From positions 1-31,294 of the forward strand of contig DBAW01000177.1 of the NCBI GenBank assembly GCA_002291855.1: a stretch of 31,294 nucleotides of DNA. Reading direction: 5' to 3'. Source of the DNA: Sphingomonas sp. UBA1000 (GTDB taxonomy: Bacteria; Pseudomonadota; Alphaproteobacteria; Sphingomonadales; Sphingomonadaceae). Under the pieces are notes generated by a model, which saw only the letters and a list, made by a program, of their open reading frames with translations, was not told the DNA's origin and made no database searches. Every line of letters begins with the position of its first letter. Position 1 is the stretch's first letter. A program made the position numbers and the translations under genes. Below, piece after piece: positions 9,601-16,920 of this stretch.

Positions 9601-10009
9601 CATCGACTCCTCGAAGCTCAACCGCTTCCGGGGCCGGATCGCGCCGCGCAACGCCTTCCGCTCGCGGTCGTTCACCAAGATCGACCTGCACGTCGAACAG
9701 GAAATCCCGGCGTTCTTCGGCGATGCGCGGTTCACCGTGTTCGCGGACATCGAAAATCTGGGCAACCTGATCAACCGCAACTGGGGCCAGGTGCAGGAGT
9801 TTGCGTTCCCGCAGACGATCGCCCTGCTGCAGGTGCAGTGCCTCCAGGCACCGGTCGCGACCGGCACCGCCCCGGGCACTGCCGCGACCACCACCAGCAC
9901 CCAGGCCTGCGCGCAGTATCGTTACTCGAACTACCGCGCCCAGAACCCGGTGGTGTTCAGCCGCCAGTCGCTCTACGCGATCCGCGTCGGCGCGCGTTTC
10001 ACCTTCTGA
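6692..10009 (+). CDS. TonB-dependent receptor, Oar-like, with N-terminal carboxypeptidase-regulatory domain
   Basis: This is an outer-membrane active transporter of 1105 residues. The start at 6692 is fixed by AGGGGAAA just upstream and by a good signal peptide (MRNRLFIGAAVAALIAPAA, cleavage near VQA-QE). An Ig-like CarboxypepD_reg domain follows (about 25-105: VIRGTVTNGGVPVAGATVTAV). A plug domain comes next (about 115-260, with VDGVPVTDNFG and VVNVVLKSGTNEFHG). The rest is a long beta-barrel ending in aromatic GARFTF, the usual outer-membrane C-terminal signal. This layout is typical of Oar-like receptors, which are numerous in sphingomonads. The substrate is unknown. A strong terminator follows the gene and no transport partners are adjacent. 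Confidence 0.92.
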   Translation: MRNRLFIGAAVAALIAPAAVQAQEITSVIRGTVTNGGVPVAGATVTAVHIPSGTRSTATTDANGSFNLSGLRAGGPFTVSVNDNQAQITDINTVLGTPYDLPIELADFSQDIVVTAAAVVKAGNISQGPATLLTAQQISTIATINRDVRDLSRRDPFARLSDSPGGGRAVSFAGQNPRFNRFTVDGVPVTDNFGLNPDGLPTRRSPIPLDAIGQYQTRVAPFDVREGNFQGGVVNVVLKSGTNEFHGTGFYAYTADELQGNRTRDLRVNLPNFRNTNYGAQLSGPIIKDKLFFMVAGESIRDNSPIAEGPLDNNAGNPIPNLTQAIVDQVSSIARSRYNYTTGGVVNNQRDRDDRLVAKIDANLSDTQRAAITYAYTKDSIVFAQNLSQTTNAPSLGLESNAYTQSQELHTAVFNLNSDWSDNFSTEFRAFYKDYVRGQDPLLGRNFAQFQVCTAPTSDRVLAGGVINPDAGASITCAAGVPTVAFGPDISRQSNSLTSQSWGGLFQARLQAGDHDLRLFAEYQDAKIFNLFLQRTLGDYYFDSLADFQAGNAQRLRYQNAVPSLNPDDAAARFKYQSLTFGLQDNWRVTDTLNVSLGARFDLYGGSSRPALNQDFLARYGFTNQAFLGGRSLFQPRFGFDWKPADRFSLRGGVGIFGGGAPDVYVSNSFSNTGFLSNAIDIRVNNNGTFNVPGLTGAAATAVGTAGLVNVNGAAIPGAINGYLSGRSAGALAPTNALDPDFDVPSQWRATMSADYQADLGPLGDGWNFGADLFFSKVRNQVLFQDIRSIPNGLTTPDGRPRYSALTSFADTNFDILLTNTSRGRSYVGVVRFDKTFKFGLNIFGSYTYQDVKDQAPATSSVALSNYSNGAYVDPNRVAYGTANDEVRHFFKYGFNFDRAFFGDYKTRINLFAETRTGRPFSYTFQNQGARSSVFGTIGGNSRYLLYVPTVNDPLVSYDSAATQAAFNAFIDSSKLNRFRGRIAPRNAFRSRSFTKIDLHVEQEIPAFFGDARFTVFADIENLGNLINRNWGQVQEFAFPQTIALLQVQCLQAPVATGTAPGTAATTTSTQACAQYRYSNYRAQNPVVFSRQSLYAIRVGARFTF

Positions 10010-10028
10010 TCCGCGCCTGACTGCCAAG

Positions 10029-10070
10029 AAAAAGGCCGCCGCCCGGACCCTCCGGGCGGCGGCTTTTTTA
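10029..10070 (+). terminator. Rho-independent terminator after the TonB receptor gene
   Basis: A perfect 13-base stem (GCCGCCGCCCGGA at 10035-10047 with its complement at 10051-10063) has a CCC loop. It is followed by six T and preceded by AAAAA, so it could work on both strands. It lies 25 bases after the receptor stop. Confidence 0.95.
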
Positions 10071-10129
10071 TTCGCCGGTCGTGGCGGGCAATGGGCGGTT
10101 CAGTCCTTGATCAGCGCGCTGCGCTTAGA

Positions 10130-10173
10130 GCATTTTCAAGCCGGGTTGAGTCACCCGGCGACTCGGAAAATGC
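10130..10173 (+). repeat. Palindromic intergenic repeat, copy A (most complete)
   Basis: GCATTTTC (10130-10137) pairs perfectly with GAAAATGC (10166-10173). CCGGGT (10141-10146) pairs with ACCCGG (10153-10158). GAGTC (10148-10152) and GACTC (10160-10164) offer an alternative pairing. It is followed by GGCAAATCAAAGATCTAGA, a tail that runs into the next hairpin. The arms and tail recall the alphaproteobacterial intergenic palindromes of rhizobia and Brucella (RIME / Bru-RS type); that comparison is from memory. Confidence 0.82.
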
Positions 10174-10187
10174 GGCAAATCAAAGAT

Positions 10188-10228
10188 CTAGAAGGGCCGA
10201 TCCGATACAATCGGATTGGCCCTTCTAG
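10188..10228. repeat. Long perfect-type hairpin overlapping the 3' end of the HD-domain gene
   Basis: The left arm CTAGAAGGGCCGATCCGAT (10188-10206), a three-base ACA loop, and the right arm ATCGGATTGGCCCTTCTAG (10210-10228) give 19 paired positions with a single G-T wobble. It directly abuts the tail of repeat copy A, so the two probably form one compound element. Read on the minus strand it encodes the last twelve or so residues and the TAG stop of the HD-domain protein. Confidence 0.9.
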
Positions 10229-10799
10229 GCCGCGCCATCACACGGCGGACCATCGGTTCGAAAAAGGACAGCGGCGCGGTGTCATAGGCCGGGTCGAACG
10301 CCGCCTGATCATATTTCTCGCAGAACTCCGCACAGGCCTCGAAATGCGGATGGCCGCGAAACTGTTCGCGCTGGTCGCGGTCCAGCCCCAGATGGTGGAA
10401 ATAATAATAGCCCTGGAACACGCCGTGATTGGCGGTGATCCAGTGATTCCGCTCCGACACGAACGGTTTCAGGATCGCGGCGGCGACATCGGGATGGTTG
10501 AACGACCCCAGCGTGTCGCCGACATCGTGGAGCAGCGCCATCACCACATATTCCTCGTCGCGCCCGTCGCGGTGCGCGCGGGTCGCGGTCTGCAGCGAAT
10601 GCTGGAGCCGGTCGATCGGAAAGCCGCCATAATCGCCGTCGAGCAGCCGCAGATGATCGAGCACCCGGTCGGCGACCTTGCCGGCAAAGGCCATGAAATG
10701 GCTGGAAATGATCTGCCAGTCCTCCGCCGTCCCCTCGGTCATGGCGGTAAAGCCGGCGCGGTGATGATCGCTGGCGGCGATGTCGGTGTCGGTGGCCAT
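10188..10799 (-). CDS. HD-domain protein (phosphohydrolase or diiron-oxygenase type)
   Basis: This is a 203-residue soluble protein. The start at 10799 has a clear AAGGAGAG Shine-Dalgarno. An HD metal site is visible: H67 in QHSLQTA, H91-D92 in ALLHDVGD, then H102, H125 and D164 (EKYDQAAFD). The 24-residue step from the first His to the HD pair, and the later spacing, resemble the six ligands of PhnZ/inositol-oxygenase-like diiron oxygenases, but HD phosphohydrolases use similar sets, so the reaction is open. The C-terminus (after about residue 191) is encoded by a repeat hairpin, so the natural last residues have probably been replaced. It is divergent from the LytS-like kinase gene. Confidence 0.82.
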   Translation of the reverse strand: MATDTDIAASDHHRAGFTAMTEGTAEDWQIISSHFMAFAGKVADRVLDHLRLLDGDYGGFPIDRLQHSLQTATRAHRDGRDEEYVVMALLHDVGDTLGSFNHPDVAAAILKPFVSERNHWITANHGVFQGYYYFHHLGLDRDQREQFRGHPHFEACAEFCEKYDQAAFDPAYDTAPLSFFEPMVRRVMARPRRANPIVSDRPF

Positions 10800-10933
10800 G
10801 TCTCTCTCCTTGCCCGTCCGGTCCCATGGGCCGGCTGTGTGCAGGGGGTGAGGCTAAACCCGCGCACCCGATCGGGGAAGGGGGGCGACTTACCGGTTCA
10901 ACCGCCGCCGGATTTCGGCTAGACCAATGGGCG

Positions 10934-12031
10934 ATGCCGACACTGGGGCTGACCGCCACACCGTTTTTCGAGGACAAGAACCGGGCGTTCTGGAACCTCC
11001 AGACCGCCGGCTGGGCCGGCTATTTCCTGCTGCGCACGCTGTCGGGCTTTGCCAATGGGCTAACGCTTGCGTTTCTGGTGCCGGTCGCGGTGTCGACCGC
11101 CACCGGCTATTCGCTGACGCTGATGCTGGGCGCGCTCTATCGCGGGCTGATGGACCGTGCGCCGGTCGTCACCTGGACCGGCTCGATCGTCGGCATGACG
11201 GTGGCGGCGGCGTTTTATTCGCTGATCGATGCCTGGATCTTCAACACCATCCAGCGGCCGGGCGAGGCGTTCCAGATCCGCCTGTTCCTGGGCACCATGT
11301 TCCTCGATTTCGTGGTCATCGCCGCCTGGTCGGCGCTGTATTTCGCGATCAATTACTTCCTTGTGGTCGAGGAGCAGGCCGACCGGCTGAAGGCGCTGGA
11401 AAGCCAGGCGTCCTCGGCGCAGCTGGCGATGCTGCGCTATCAGCTCAACCCGCATTTCCTGTTCAACACGCTGAACTCGATCTCGACGCTCGTGCTGCTG
11501 AAGCAGACCGACCGGGCCAATGCGATGCTGTCGCGCCTGTCCTCGTTCCTGCGCTACACGCTGGTCAACGAGCCGCTGGGCCAGGTGACGGTCGAGCAGG
11601 AGGTCGAGACGCTCAAACTCTATCTCGATATCGAGAAGATGCGCTTCGAAAGCCGGCTGCGCACGGCGTTTGAGATCGACCCCGTGGTGCTGCGCGCGCG
11701 GCTGCCGTCGCTGCTGCTGCAACCTTTGGTCGAGAATGCGATTAAATATGCGGTGACACCGCAGGAGGAAGGGGCCGACATCACGGTCAGCGCCCGGCTG
11801 GTCGTCGACCGGGTGCGCATCCTGGTCGCCGATACCGGGCCGGGGCCGGGGGCGGCGCGGCCGGCCTGCACCATGTCGACCGGCGTCGGTCTGGCGAATA
11901 TTCGCGACAGGCTGGCGCAGGCCTATGGCCAGGACCATGATTTCGACGCGAGAGCGGGGGCGGAAGGCGGATTCGAGGTGTTGATCGAGATTCCGTTTCA
12001 GACCGAGGACCAACCAAGGGAAGCCGCATGA
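10934..12031 (+). CDS. LytS/AlgZ-type sensor histidine kinase
   Basis: This is a membrane sensor kinase of 365 residues. The N-terminal third has about four hydrophobic segments (around residues 25-40, 43-65, 80-100 and 118-142) without a recognisable ligand domain. The His_kinase domain of the LytS family follows, with LNPHFLFNTLNSI carrying phospho-acceptor H174, and then a HATPase domain with the N box LVENAIKYAV, DTGPGPG and GVGLANIRDRL. The start at 10934 was chosen because the upstream open frame is not protein-like; its ribosome-binding site is weak. The stop overlaps the start of the LytTR regulator (ATGA), so the two form a coupled two-component pair. The signal is unknown. Confidence 0.9.
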   Translation: MPTLGLTATPFFEDKNRAFWNLQTAGWAGYFLLRTLSGFANGLTLAFLVPVAVSTATGYSLTLMLGALYRGLMDRAPVVTWTGSIVGMTVAAAFYSLIDAWIFNTIQRPGEAFQIRLFLGTMFLDFVVIAAWSALYFAINYFLVVEEQADRLKALESQASSAQLAMLRYQLNPHFLFNTLNSISTLVLLKQTDRANAMLSRLSSFLRYTLVNEPLGQVTVEQEVETLKLYLDIEKMRFESRLRTAFEIDPVVLRARLPSLLLQPLVENAIKYAVTPQEEGADITVSARLVVDRVRILVADTGPGPGAARPACTMSTGVGLANIRDRLAQAYGQDHDFDARAGAEGGFEVLIEIPFQTEDQPREAA

Positions 12032-12828
12032 CCATCAGAACCATCCTCGTCGATGATGAGCCGCTGGCCATTCAGGGCCTGCAACTGAGGCTCCAGGCGC
12101 ATGAGGATGTCGAGATTGTCGACACCTGCTCCAACGGCCGCGAGGCGATCCGTTCGATCAAGACCAACAAGCCCGATCTGGTGTTTCTCGACATCCAGAT
12201 GCCGGGATTCGACGGCTTTTCGGTCGTGCAGGGGCTGATGGAGGTCGAACCGCCGCTGGTCGTGTTCGTCACCGCCTATTCCGATCACGCGATCCGCGCG
12301 TTCGAGGCGCAGGCGGTCGATTATCTGATGAAGCCGGTCGAGGAAGACCGGCTGGCGACCACGCTCGACCGGGTGCGCCAGCGCCTGTCGGAAAAACGCG
12401 GCGCGGAGGAGGTCGACCGGCTGCGCGAGGTGCTGGCCGAAGTCGCGCCGGAAGCGGCCGCGGAGATGGGCGAGGGCGGCGACGCGCCCGCCGCCAGCCG
12501 GTTTGAAAAGATGATCAACATCAAGGATCGCGGCCAGATTTTCCGCGTCGATGTCGACACGATCGAGCGCATCGATGCCGCCGGTGACTATATGTGCATC
12601 TATACCGCCGACAACACGCTGATCCTGCGCGAGACGATGAAGGATCTGGAAAAGCGGCTCGACCCGCGCCGCTTCCAGCGCGTCCACCGCTCGACCATCG
12701 TCAATCTCGATCTGGTGCGTCAGGTGAAGCCGCACACCAATGGCGAATGTTTCCTCGTCCTTGGCTCGGGCGCGCAGGTCAAGGTCAGCCGCAGCTACCG
12801 CGACGTCGTCGCGCGCTTCGTGCATTGA
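12028..12828 (+). CDS. LytTR-family response regulator
   Basis: This is the DNA-binding partner of the LytS-like kinase, 266 residues. The receiver domain (about 1-120) has the acidic pair DDE at 9-11, phospho-acceptor D55 in LVFLDIQMPGFDG, a Thr in VFVTAYS and a Lys in YLMKPVEE. A charged linker follows, and then a LytTR DNA-binding domain (about 168-266) with RVDVDTIERIDAAGDY, FQRVHRSTIVN and VSRSYRDVV. Such regulators bind direct repeats near their targets; I found no obvious repeat pair upstream of neighbouring genes. It overlaps the kinase gene by four bases. Confidence 0.93.
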   Translation: MTIRTILVDDEPLAIQGLQLRLQAHEDVEIVDTCSNGREAIRSIKTNKPDLVFLDIQMPGFDGFSVVQGLMEVEPPLVVFVTAYSDHAIRAFEAQAVDYLMKPVEEDRLATTLDRVRQRLSEKRGAEEVDRLREVLAEVAPEAAAEMGEGGDAPAASRFEKMINIKDRGQIFRVDVDTIERIDAAGDYMCIYTADNTLILRETMKDLEKRLDPRRFQRVHRSTIVNLDLVRQVKPHTNGECFLVLGSGAQVKVSRSYRDVVARFVH

Positions 12829-12858
12829 CCGGCAGGCCGGTCGTGCTGCTGATGGCGC

Positions 12859-13668
12859 ATGGCTGAGGCCACCCGCCAAATCTCCCGCGCACAGGCGTTC
12901 GCACGGCTGCATGTGCCGGGCGCGCCGCTCACCCTGTTCAATGTCTGGGATGCCGGGTCGGCCCGCGCGGTCGCCGAGGCCGGGGCGGCGGCGATTGCCA
13001 CCGGCAGCTGGTCGGTCGCCGCCGCGCACGGCTTTGCCGATGGCGAGGCGCTGCCCGTTGATCTCGCCATCGCCAATGCGGCGCGGATCGCGGCGGCGGT
13101 CGACCTGCCGGTCACGATCGATTTCGAGGCCGGCTATGCCGCCGATCCGGCCCGGCTCGCCGATCACATGGCGCTGCTGCTCGCCGCCGGGGCGGTCGGC
13201 TGCAATCTGGAAGACCGGGTGATCGGCGGCACCTGCCTGTATCCGCTGCCGCTTCAGGCGCGGCGGATCGAGGCGATGCGCCGCGCCGCCGAACGCGCGG
13301 GGATTCCCGCCTTCATCAATGCGCGCACCGACCTGTTTCTGGAGGCGCGCGCCGAGGATCATGATGCGGCATTGCTCGATCTGGCGGTGGAGCGCGGCCG
13401 CGCCTTTGCCGATGCCGGGGCGAGCGGGCTGTTCGTTCCCGGTCTTGCCGATGAACGGCTGATCGCGCGGCTGTGCGCGGCCAGCCCGTTGCCGGTCAAT
13501 GTGATGCAGCGCCCCGGCGTACCGCCGCCCGCGCGGCTCGCGAGACTCGGCGTCGCGCGGATCAGCCATGGTCCCGGGCCATATCGGCTGGCGATGCGCG
13601 CGCTGGCCGATGCCGCGCGCGCCGCGCTGCTGCCGGCGGATGGTTGCGCGCCGCCGCAGATCGGCTAG
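12859..13668 (+). CDS. Isocitrate lyase/PEP mutase superfamily enzyme
   Basis: This is a 269-residue TIM-barrel enzyme of the PEP_mutase/ICL clan, which makes or breaks C-C or P-C bonds beside a carboxylate using magnesium. Motifs seen are NVWDAGSAR, the metal-binding strand TIDFEAGYA (second Asp replaced by Glu, common in this subgroup), GCNLEDR, and FINARTDLFL. The catalytic Cys motif of isocitrate and methylisocitrate lyases (KKCGH) is absent, and so is the phosphonomutase lid. It is therefore neither a true isocitrate lyase nor clearly a phosphonomutase; small-acid lyase or oxaloacetate-type activity is possible. It lies nine bases before the exonuclease III gene and is probably co-transcribed with it. 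Confidence 0.85.
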   Translation: MAEATRQISRAQAFARLHVPGAPLTLFNVWDAGSARAVAEAGAAAIATGSWSVAAAHGFADGEALPVDLAIANAARIAAAVDLPVTIDFEAGYAADPARLADHMALLLAAGAVGCNLEDRVIGGTCLYPLPLQARRIEAMRRAAERAGIPAFINARTDLFLEARAEDHDAALLDLAVERGRAFADAGASGLFVPGLADERLIARLCAASPLPVNVMQRPGVPPPARLARLGVARISHGPGPYRLAMRALADAARAALLPADGCAPPQIG

Positions 13669-13677
13669 TCCGGGGCG

Positions 13678-14451
13678 ATGCGGATCGCCACCTACAACGT
13701 CAACGGGATCAAGGCCCGGCTGCCCCGGCTGCTCGAATGGCTGGAGGAGCAGCGGCCCGACATCGCCTGCCTGCAAGAGCTCAAGTCGAGCGACGAGACC
13801 TTTCCCGAGGCGGAGATCCGCGCCGCCGGCTATGGCGCGGTGTGGCACGGGCAAAAGGGGTTTAACGGCGTCGCCGTGCTCGCGCGCGGGCGCGATCCGG
13901 TCGAGCGGCGGCGCGGCCTGCCCGGCGATCCCGACGATAGCCATAGCCGCTATCTGGAGGCGGAGGTGGACGGGCTGGTCGTCGCGTCAATCTATCTGCC
14001 CAATGGCAATCCGGTGCCGGGGCCGAAGTTCGATTACAAGCTCGCCTGGATGGACCGGCTGATCGACCATGGCCGGACGCTGCTGGCCGAAGAGGTGCCG
14101 GTGGTGCTGGCGGGCGATTACAACGTCATCCCGACCGATGCCGATGTCTATTCGCCGGCCGCCATGGCCGAAGATGCGCTGATGCAGCCGGCCAGCCGCG
14201 CGGCGCTCCGGCGGCTGGTGCATCAGGGCTGGACCGACGCGCTGCGCGCCCGCCATCCGGTCGGGCCGCTCTGGACCTTCTGGGACTATCAGGCCGGGGC
14301 CTGGGCGCGCGACGCCGGTTTCCGGATCGATCATCTGCTGCTCAGCCCGCAGGCGGCCGACCGGCTGGCCGATGCCGGCGTCGACCGCGCCTATCGCGGC
14401 CGCGAAAAGGCGAGCGACCATGCCCCGGTCTGGGCGGTGATCGCCGACTGA
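13678..14451 (+). CDS. xth: Exodeoxyribonuclease III
   Basis: This is an AP endonuclease and 3'-5' exonuclease of base excision repair, 257 residues. The metallo-endonuclease fold is marked by MRIATYNVNGIKAR (N7), CLQELK (metal-binding E34), GDYNVIPTDADVY (Asp and Asn), FWDYQAGAW, RIDHLLLS and the terminal SDHAPVW catalytic Asp-His. The start at 13678 has GGGGCG just upstream and gives the canonical first residues. Cytoplasmic. It is the second gene of a two-gene unit with the PEP-mutase-like enzyme and converges on the desaturase gene with only 22 bases between stops. Confidence 0.95.
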   Translation: MRIATYNVNGIKARLPRLLEWLEEQRPDIACLQELKSSDETFPEAEIRAAGYGAVWHGQKGFNGVAVLARGRDPVERRRGLPGDPDDSHSRYLEAEVDGLVVASIYLPNGNPVPGPKFDYKLAWMDRLIDHGRTLLAEEVPVVLAGDYNVIPTDADVYSPAAMAEDALMQPASRAALRRLVHQGWTDALRARHPVGPLWTFWDYQAGAWARDAGFRIDHLLLSPQAADRLADAGVDRAYRGREKASDHAPVWAVIAD

Positions 14452-14473
14452 GCTGCCGGCCTCTGGCGTGTTT

Positions 14474-15583
14474 TTAGCGCCGCGAGGCGGCGGCGCTGCG
14501 CACCAGCCGGGCGACCAGACCGGTCAGCCCCGGATGATTGCCGCGCTGATAGGTCGAGTCAGGTCCGAGCGCCGCTACCAGCCGGCGATGCGCCTCGCCC
14601 AGCGCATGGTAAGGCAGACTGGGCAGCAGATGATGGAGCGCGTGATAGCGCAGCCCCACCGGTGCCCACAGCGCCGGCAGCAGCGCCGGGGGCGGCACAT
14701 TGACGCTGTCGAGATACTGGGCGGTCACCGTCATCGGCGTCCCGTCATTTTCCCACAGATGCGCGACCAGTGTGCGCACCTGATTGATGACGGCAACCGC
14801 CGCCGCGATGGCAAGGAAGATCAGGAAGGCGCGCAGCGGCACCACCCCGCTTGCGACCAGCGAGATGAGGCCGATCGCCCAGATGCTGGTGACGATTTCC
14901 TGCCGCCGCCAGCGCTGCGCCGCCTCGCCCTCGGGCGGGCGGCGGCGGAAATCGGGGTTGATGACCAGACCCGAATAGCGCGCGATCACCACCGCGCGCA
15001 GCTTGGGCGACAGCCACGACAAGGGCGTCAGCAGCGCATGGCGGATCAGCAGGCCGATCGGGGCAAGGGCCGAAATCAGCACGAAGCCGAGCGTCGCCCA
15101 GGGCGTCATCCGCGCCAGCGGCAGATATTCGGGATCCTCCACCGTGCCATAACGCGTCTTGGCATGGTGCAGATTGTGCACGCCTTCATACATGAACGAC
15201 GGCACCATCAGCGGCACGCCGATCACCGCGTTCCAGCCCAGCCGGAACCCCGGCAGGCTGCTGTGCTTCATGTGCGTCAGCTCATGGGTGAAGCTTTCGG
15301 CGCGGTAGAGCGCGAGCACCGACACCATCGCCGCGATCAGCGCCAGCCCGAGCGACGGGGCGAGGATCGCCGCCGCCAGCCCGGCATAGCCGAGCGCGGC
15401 CGAGGCGAGCAAATCGGTCCAGTAGATGGCGGGGCTGGCGACATGCAGGTCGCGCGCAATCTCCGCCGCCGCGCGCAGCAGCCGGGCATCGTCGGCCGGG
15501 CGACGGGCAGAGTCTTCCGGCGCAGGCGCGGCCGCACGGTCGGCGCGGGCATCAAGGGCAAGGCTGGCAGTCATATCGGTCAT
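14474..15583 (-). CDS. Membrane fatty acid desaturase
   Basis: This is an integral-membrane diiron desaturase/hydroxylase of 369 residues. Three histidine boxes are visible: HELTH (about 100-104), HNLHH (about 136-140), and HALHHLLPSLPYH near the C-terminus. Several hydrophobic segments (about 58-95, 120-132, 165-190 and 230-260) lie between them. It could introduce double bonds into phospholipid or sphingolipid acyl chains, or act on a carotenoid or other lipid; the sequence does not decide. A second in-frame ATG three codons later is an alternative start. It is divergent from the GNAT-like gene at 15730. Confidence 0.88.
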   Translation of the reverse strand: MTDMTASLALDARADRAAAPAPEDSARRPADDARLLRAAAEIARDLHVASPAIYWTDLLASAALGYAGLAAAILAPSLGLALIAAMVSVLALYRAESFTHELTHMKHSSLPGFRLGWNAVIGVPLMVPSFMYEGVHNLHHAKTRYGTVEDPEYLPLARMTPWATLGFVLISALAPIGLLIRHALLTPLSWLSPKLRAVVIARYSGLVINPDFRRRPPEGEAAQRWRRQEIVTSIWAIGLISLVASGVVPLRAFLIFLAIAAAVAVINQVRTLVAHLWENDGTPMTVTAQYLDSVNVPPPALLPALWAPVGLRYHALHHLLPSLPYHALGEAHRRLVAALGPDSTYQRGNHPGLTGLVARLVRSAAASRR

Positions 15584-15729
15584 CTCATCGGCACAGATAA
15601 TGGCCGCACCATGGCAGCGAAAGGGCGGCCCCGGCTTTGCGCGCGATCAAGCGGCGCATCCCCTCCGGCATTGCCCGACGTCCGGGCGCTGCTCGACTTG
15701 GGTGGCGGGGCGCGGCTATGGGATGCGCC

Positions 15730-16893
15730 ATGAACGACCAGATTTCGATCCTGCCGGTTTCGACCGCCAAGGGGCGGCGCGATTTCGTTGCCTATGCCCG
15801 CACCCGCTATGCCGCCGATCCGCATTGGGTCGCGCCGCTGGCCGGCGAGGCGGTGGGCATGCTCACCCCGGGCAAGAATGCCTGGTTCACCCATGGCACC
15901 GCGCAGCTGTTCCTGGCGATGAGGGGCGGGCGCATCGTCGGGCGCATCGCCGCGCATATCGATCATCTGGCGCTCACCCAGCCGGCCGGGCAGGGTTTTG
16001 GCCCCGGCACCGGATTCTTCGGCCATTTCGATGCCGATGATCAGGCGATCGGCAACGCGCTGCTCGACCGCGCCGAACAATGGCTGATCGAACAGGGCAT
16101 GATCCGGATGGTCGGCCCGGTCAGCCTGTCGGTCTGGGAAGAACCGGGGCTGCTGATCGAGGGGCATGACCATCCGCCCACCGTGATGATGGGGCATCAT
16201 GATGCGGCCTATCAGCAGTGGATCGAGGCGCGCGGCTATACCGGCGTCAAGGATCTGCTGACCTATGATCTGGACATCACCCATGGTTTTCCGCCGCTTG
16301 TCCAGCGCATCATCGCGGCGGGCGAGAAAAATGCCCGTATCCATGTGCGCCGGGTCAACAAACGCCGGTTCGAGGCCGAGGCGGCGATCATCATGGGCAT
16401 TCTGAACGATGCCTGGTCGGACAATTGGGGGTTCGTGCCGCTGACCGATGCCGAAGTCGCCGAGGTCGGCCGCAAGCTCAAGCCGTTGGTATTCGAAGAC
16501 CTGATCTACATCGCCGAGGTCGAGGGCGAGCCGGTGGCGTTCATGATCACCCTGCCCGATCTGAACGAGGTGCTGAAGCCGTTGCGCGGTGCGCTGCTGC
16601 CCTTCGGCTGGGCGCGGCTGCTGCTGTGGCTGCGCCGCCCGCGCGCGCGCACGATGCGGGTGCCGCTGATGGGCGTGGTCAAGCGGTTGCAGGCATCGCG
16701 GCTGGCCAGCCAGCTGGCCTTCATGATGATCGAATATTCGCGGCGCGAGGCCATCGCCCATTATGGCGCGAGCCGGGGCGAAATCGGCTGGGTGCTCGAG
16801 GACAATCAGGGCATGAACGCGATTGCCGATGCGATCGAAAGCCGCATCAACAAGCGCTACCGCATCTACGCGACGCCGTTGCCGCGCGCCTGA
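15730..16893 (+). CDS. YghO-like GNAT-fold protein
   Basis: This is a 387-residue soluble protein resembling the YghO-type family, often annotated loosely as acetyltransferase. The N-terminal half has GNAT-like strands (LFLAMRGGRIVGRIAAHI, FFGHFDADDQAIGNALLDRAEQWL) and a GPVSLSVWEEPGLLIEG segment typical of the group. The C-terminal half repeats the theme (FEDLIYIAEVEGEPVAFMITLPD, then GVVKRLQASRLASQLAFMMIEYSRREAIAHYGA), suggesting two GNAT-like halves. The start at 15730 was chosen from the family-like N-terminus; the upstream frame is low-complexity. Function is unknown and no partner is evident nearby. Confidence 0.75.
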   Translation: MNDQISILPVSTAKGRRDFVAYARTRYAADPHWVAPLAGEAVGMLTPGKNAWFTHGTAQLFLAMRGGRIVGRIAAHIDHLALTQPAGQGFGPGTGFFGHFDADDQAIGNALLDRAEQWLIEQGMIRMVGPVSLSVWEEPGLLIEGHDHPPTVMMGHHDAAYQQWIEARGYTGVKDLLTYDLDITHGFPPLVQRIIAAGEKNARIHVRRVNKRRFEAEAAIIMGILNDAWSDNWGFVPLTDAEVAEVGRKLKPLVFEDLIYIAEVEGEPVAFMITLPDLNEVLKPLRGALLPFGWARLLLWLRRPRARTMRVPLMGVVKRLQASRLASQLAFMMIEYSRREAIAHYGASRGEIGWVLEDNQGMNAIADAIESRINKRYRIYATPLPRA

Positions 16894-16920
16894 TCTGCCG
16901 GGGGCCGGCGGGCCGGCGCG

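Noticed and set aside
6656..10027. Open frame of over 1100 codons antisense to the TonB receptor gene
   Set aside because: Its composition is Arg/Val/Ala/Asp-rich with no recognisable domain. It mirrors the codon bias of the real gene on the other strand, which has a signal peptide, domains and a ribosome-binding site.
12859..13668. Calling the gene isocitrate lyase or methylisocitrate lyase
   Set aside because: The catalytic Cys motif is missing and the length is short for isocitrate lyase, so only the superfamily is supported.
11998..13944. Minus-strand open frame of about 650 codons under the LytTR regulator and PEP-mutase-like genes
   Set aside because: No domain is recognisable and the opposite strand carries three well-supported genes.
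16904..16917. GCCGGC-GG-GCCGGC inverted repeat between the YghO-like gene and the porin gene
   Set aside because: It is short, with a two-base loop and no T-run. Such GC palindromes arise by chance at this base composition.
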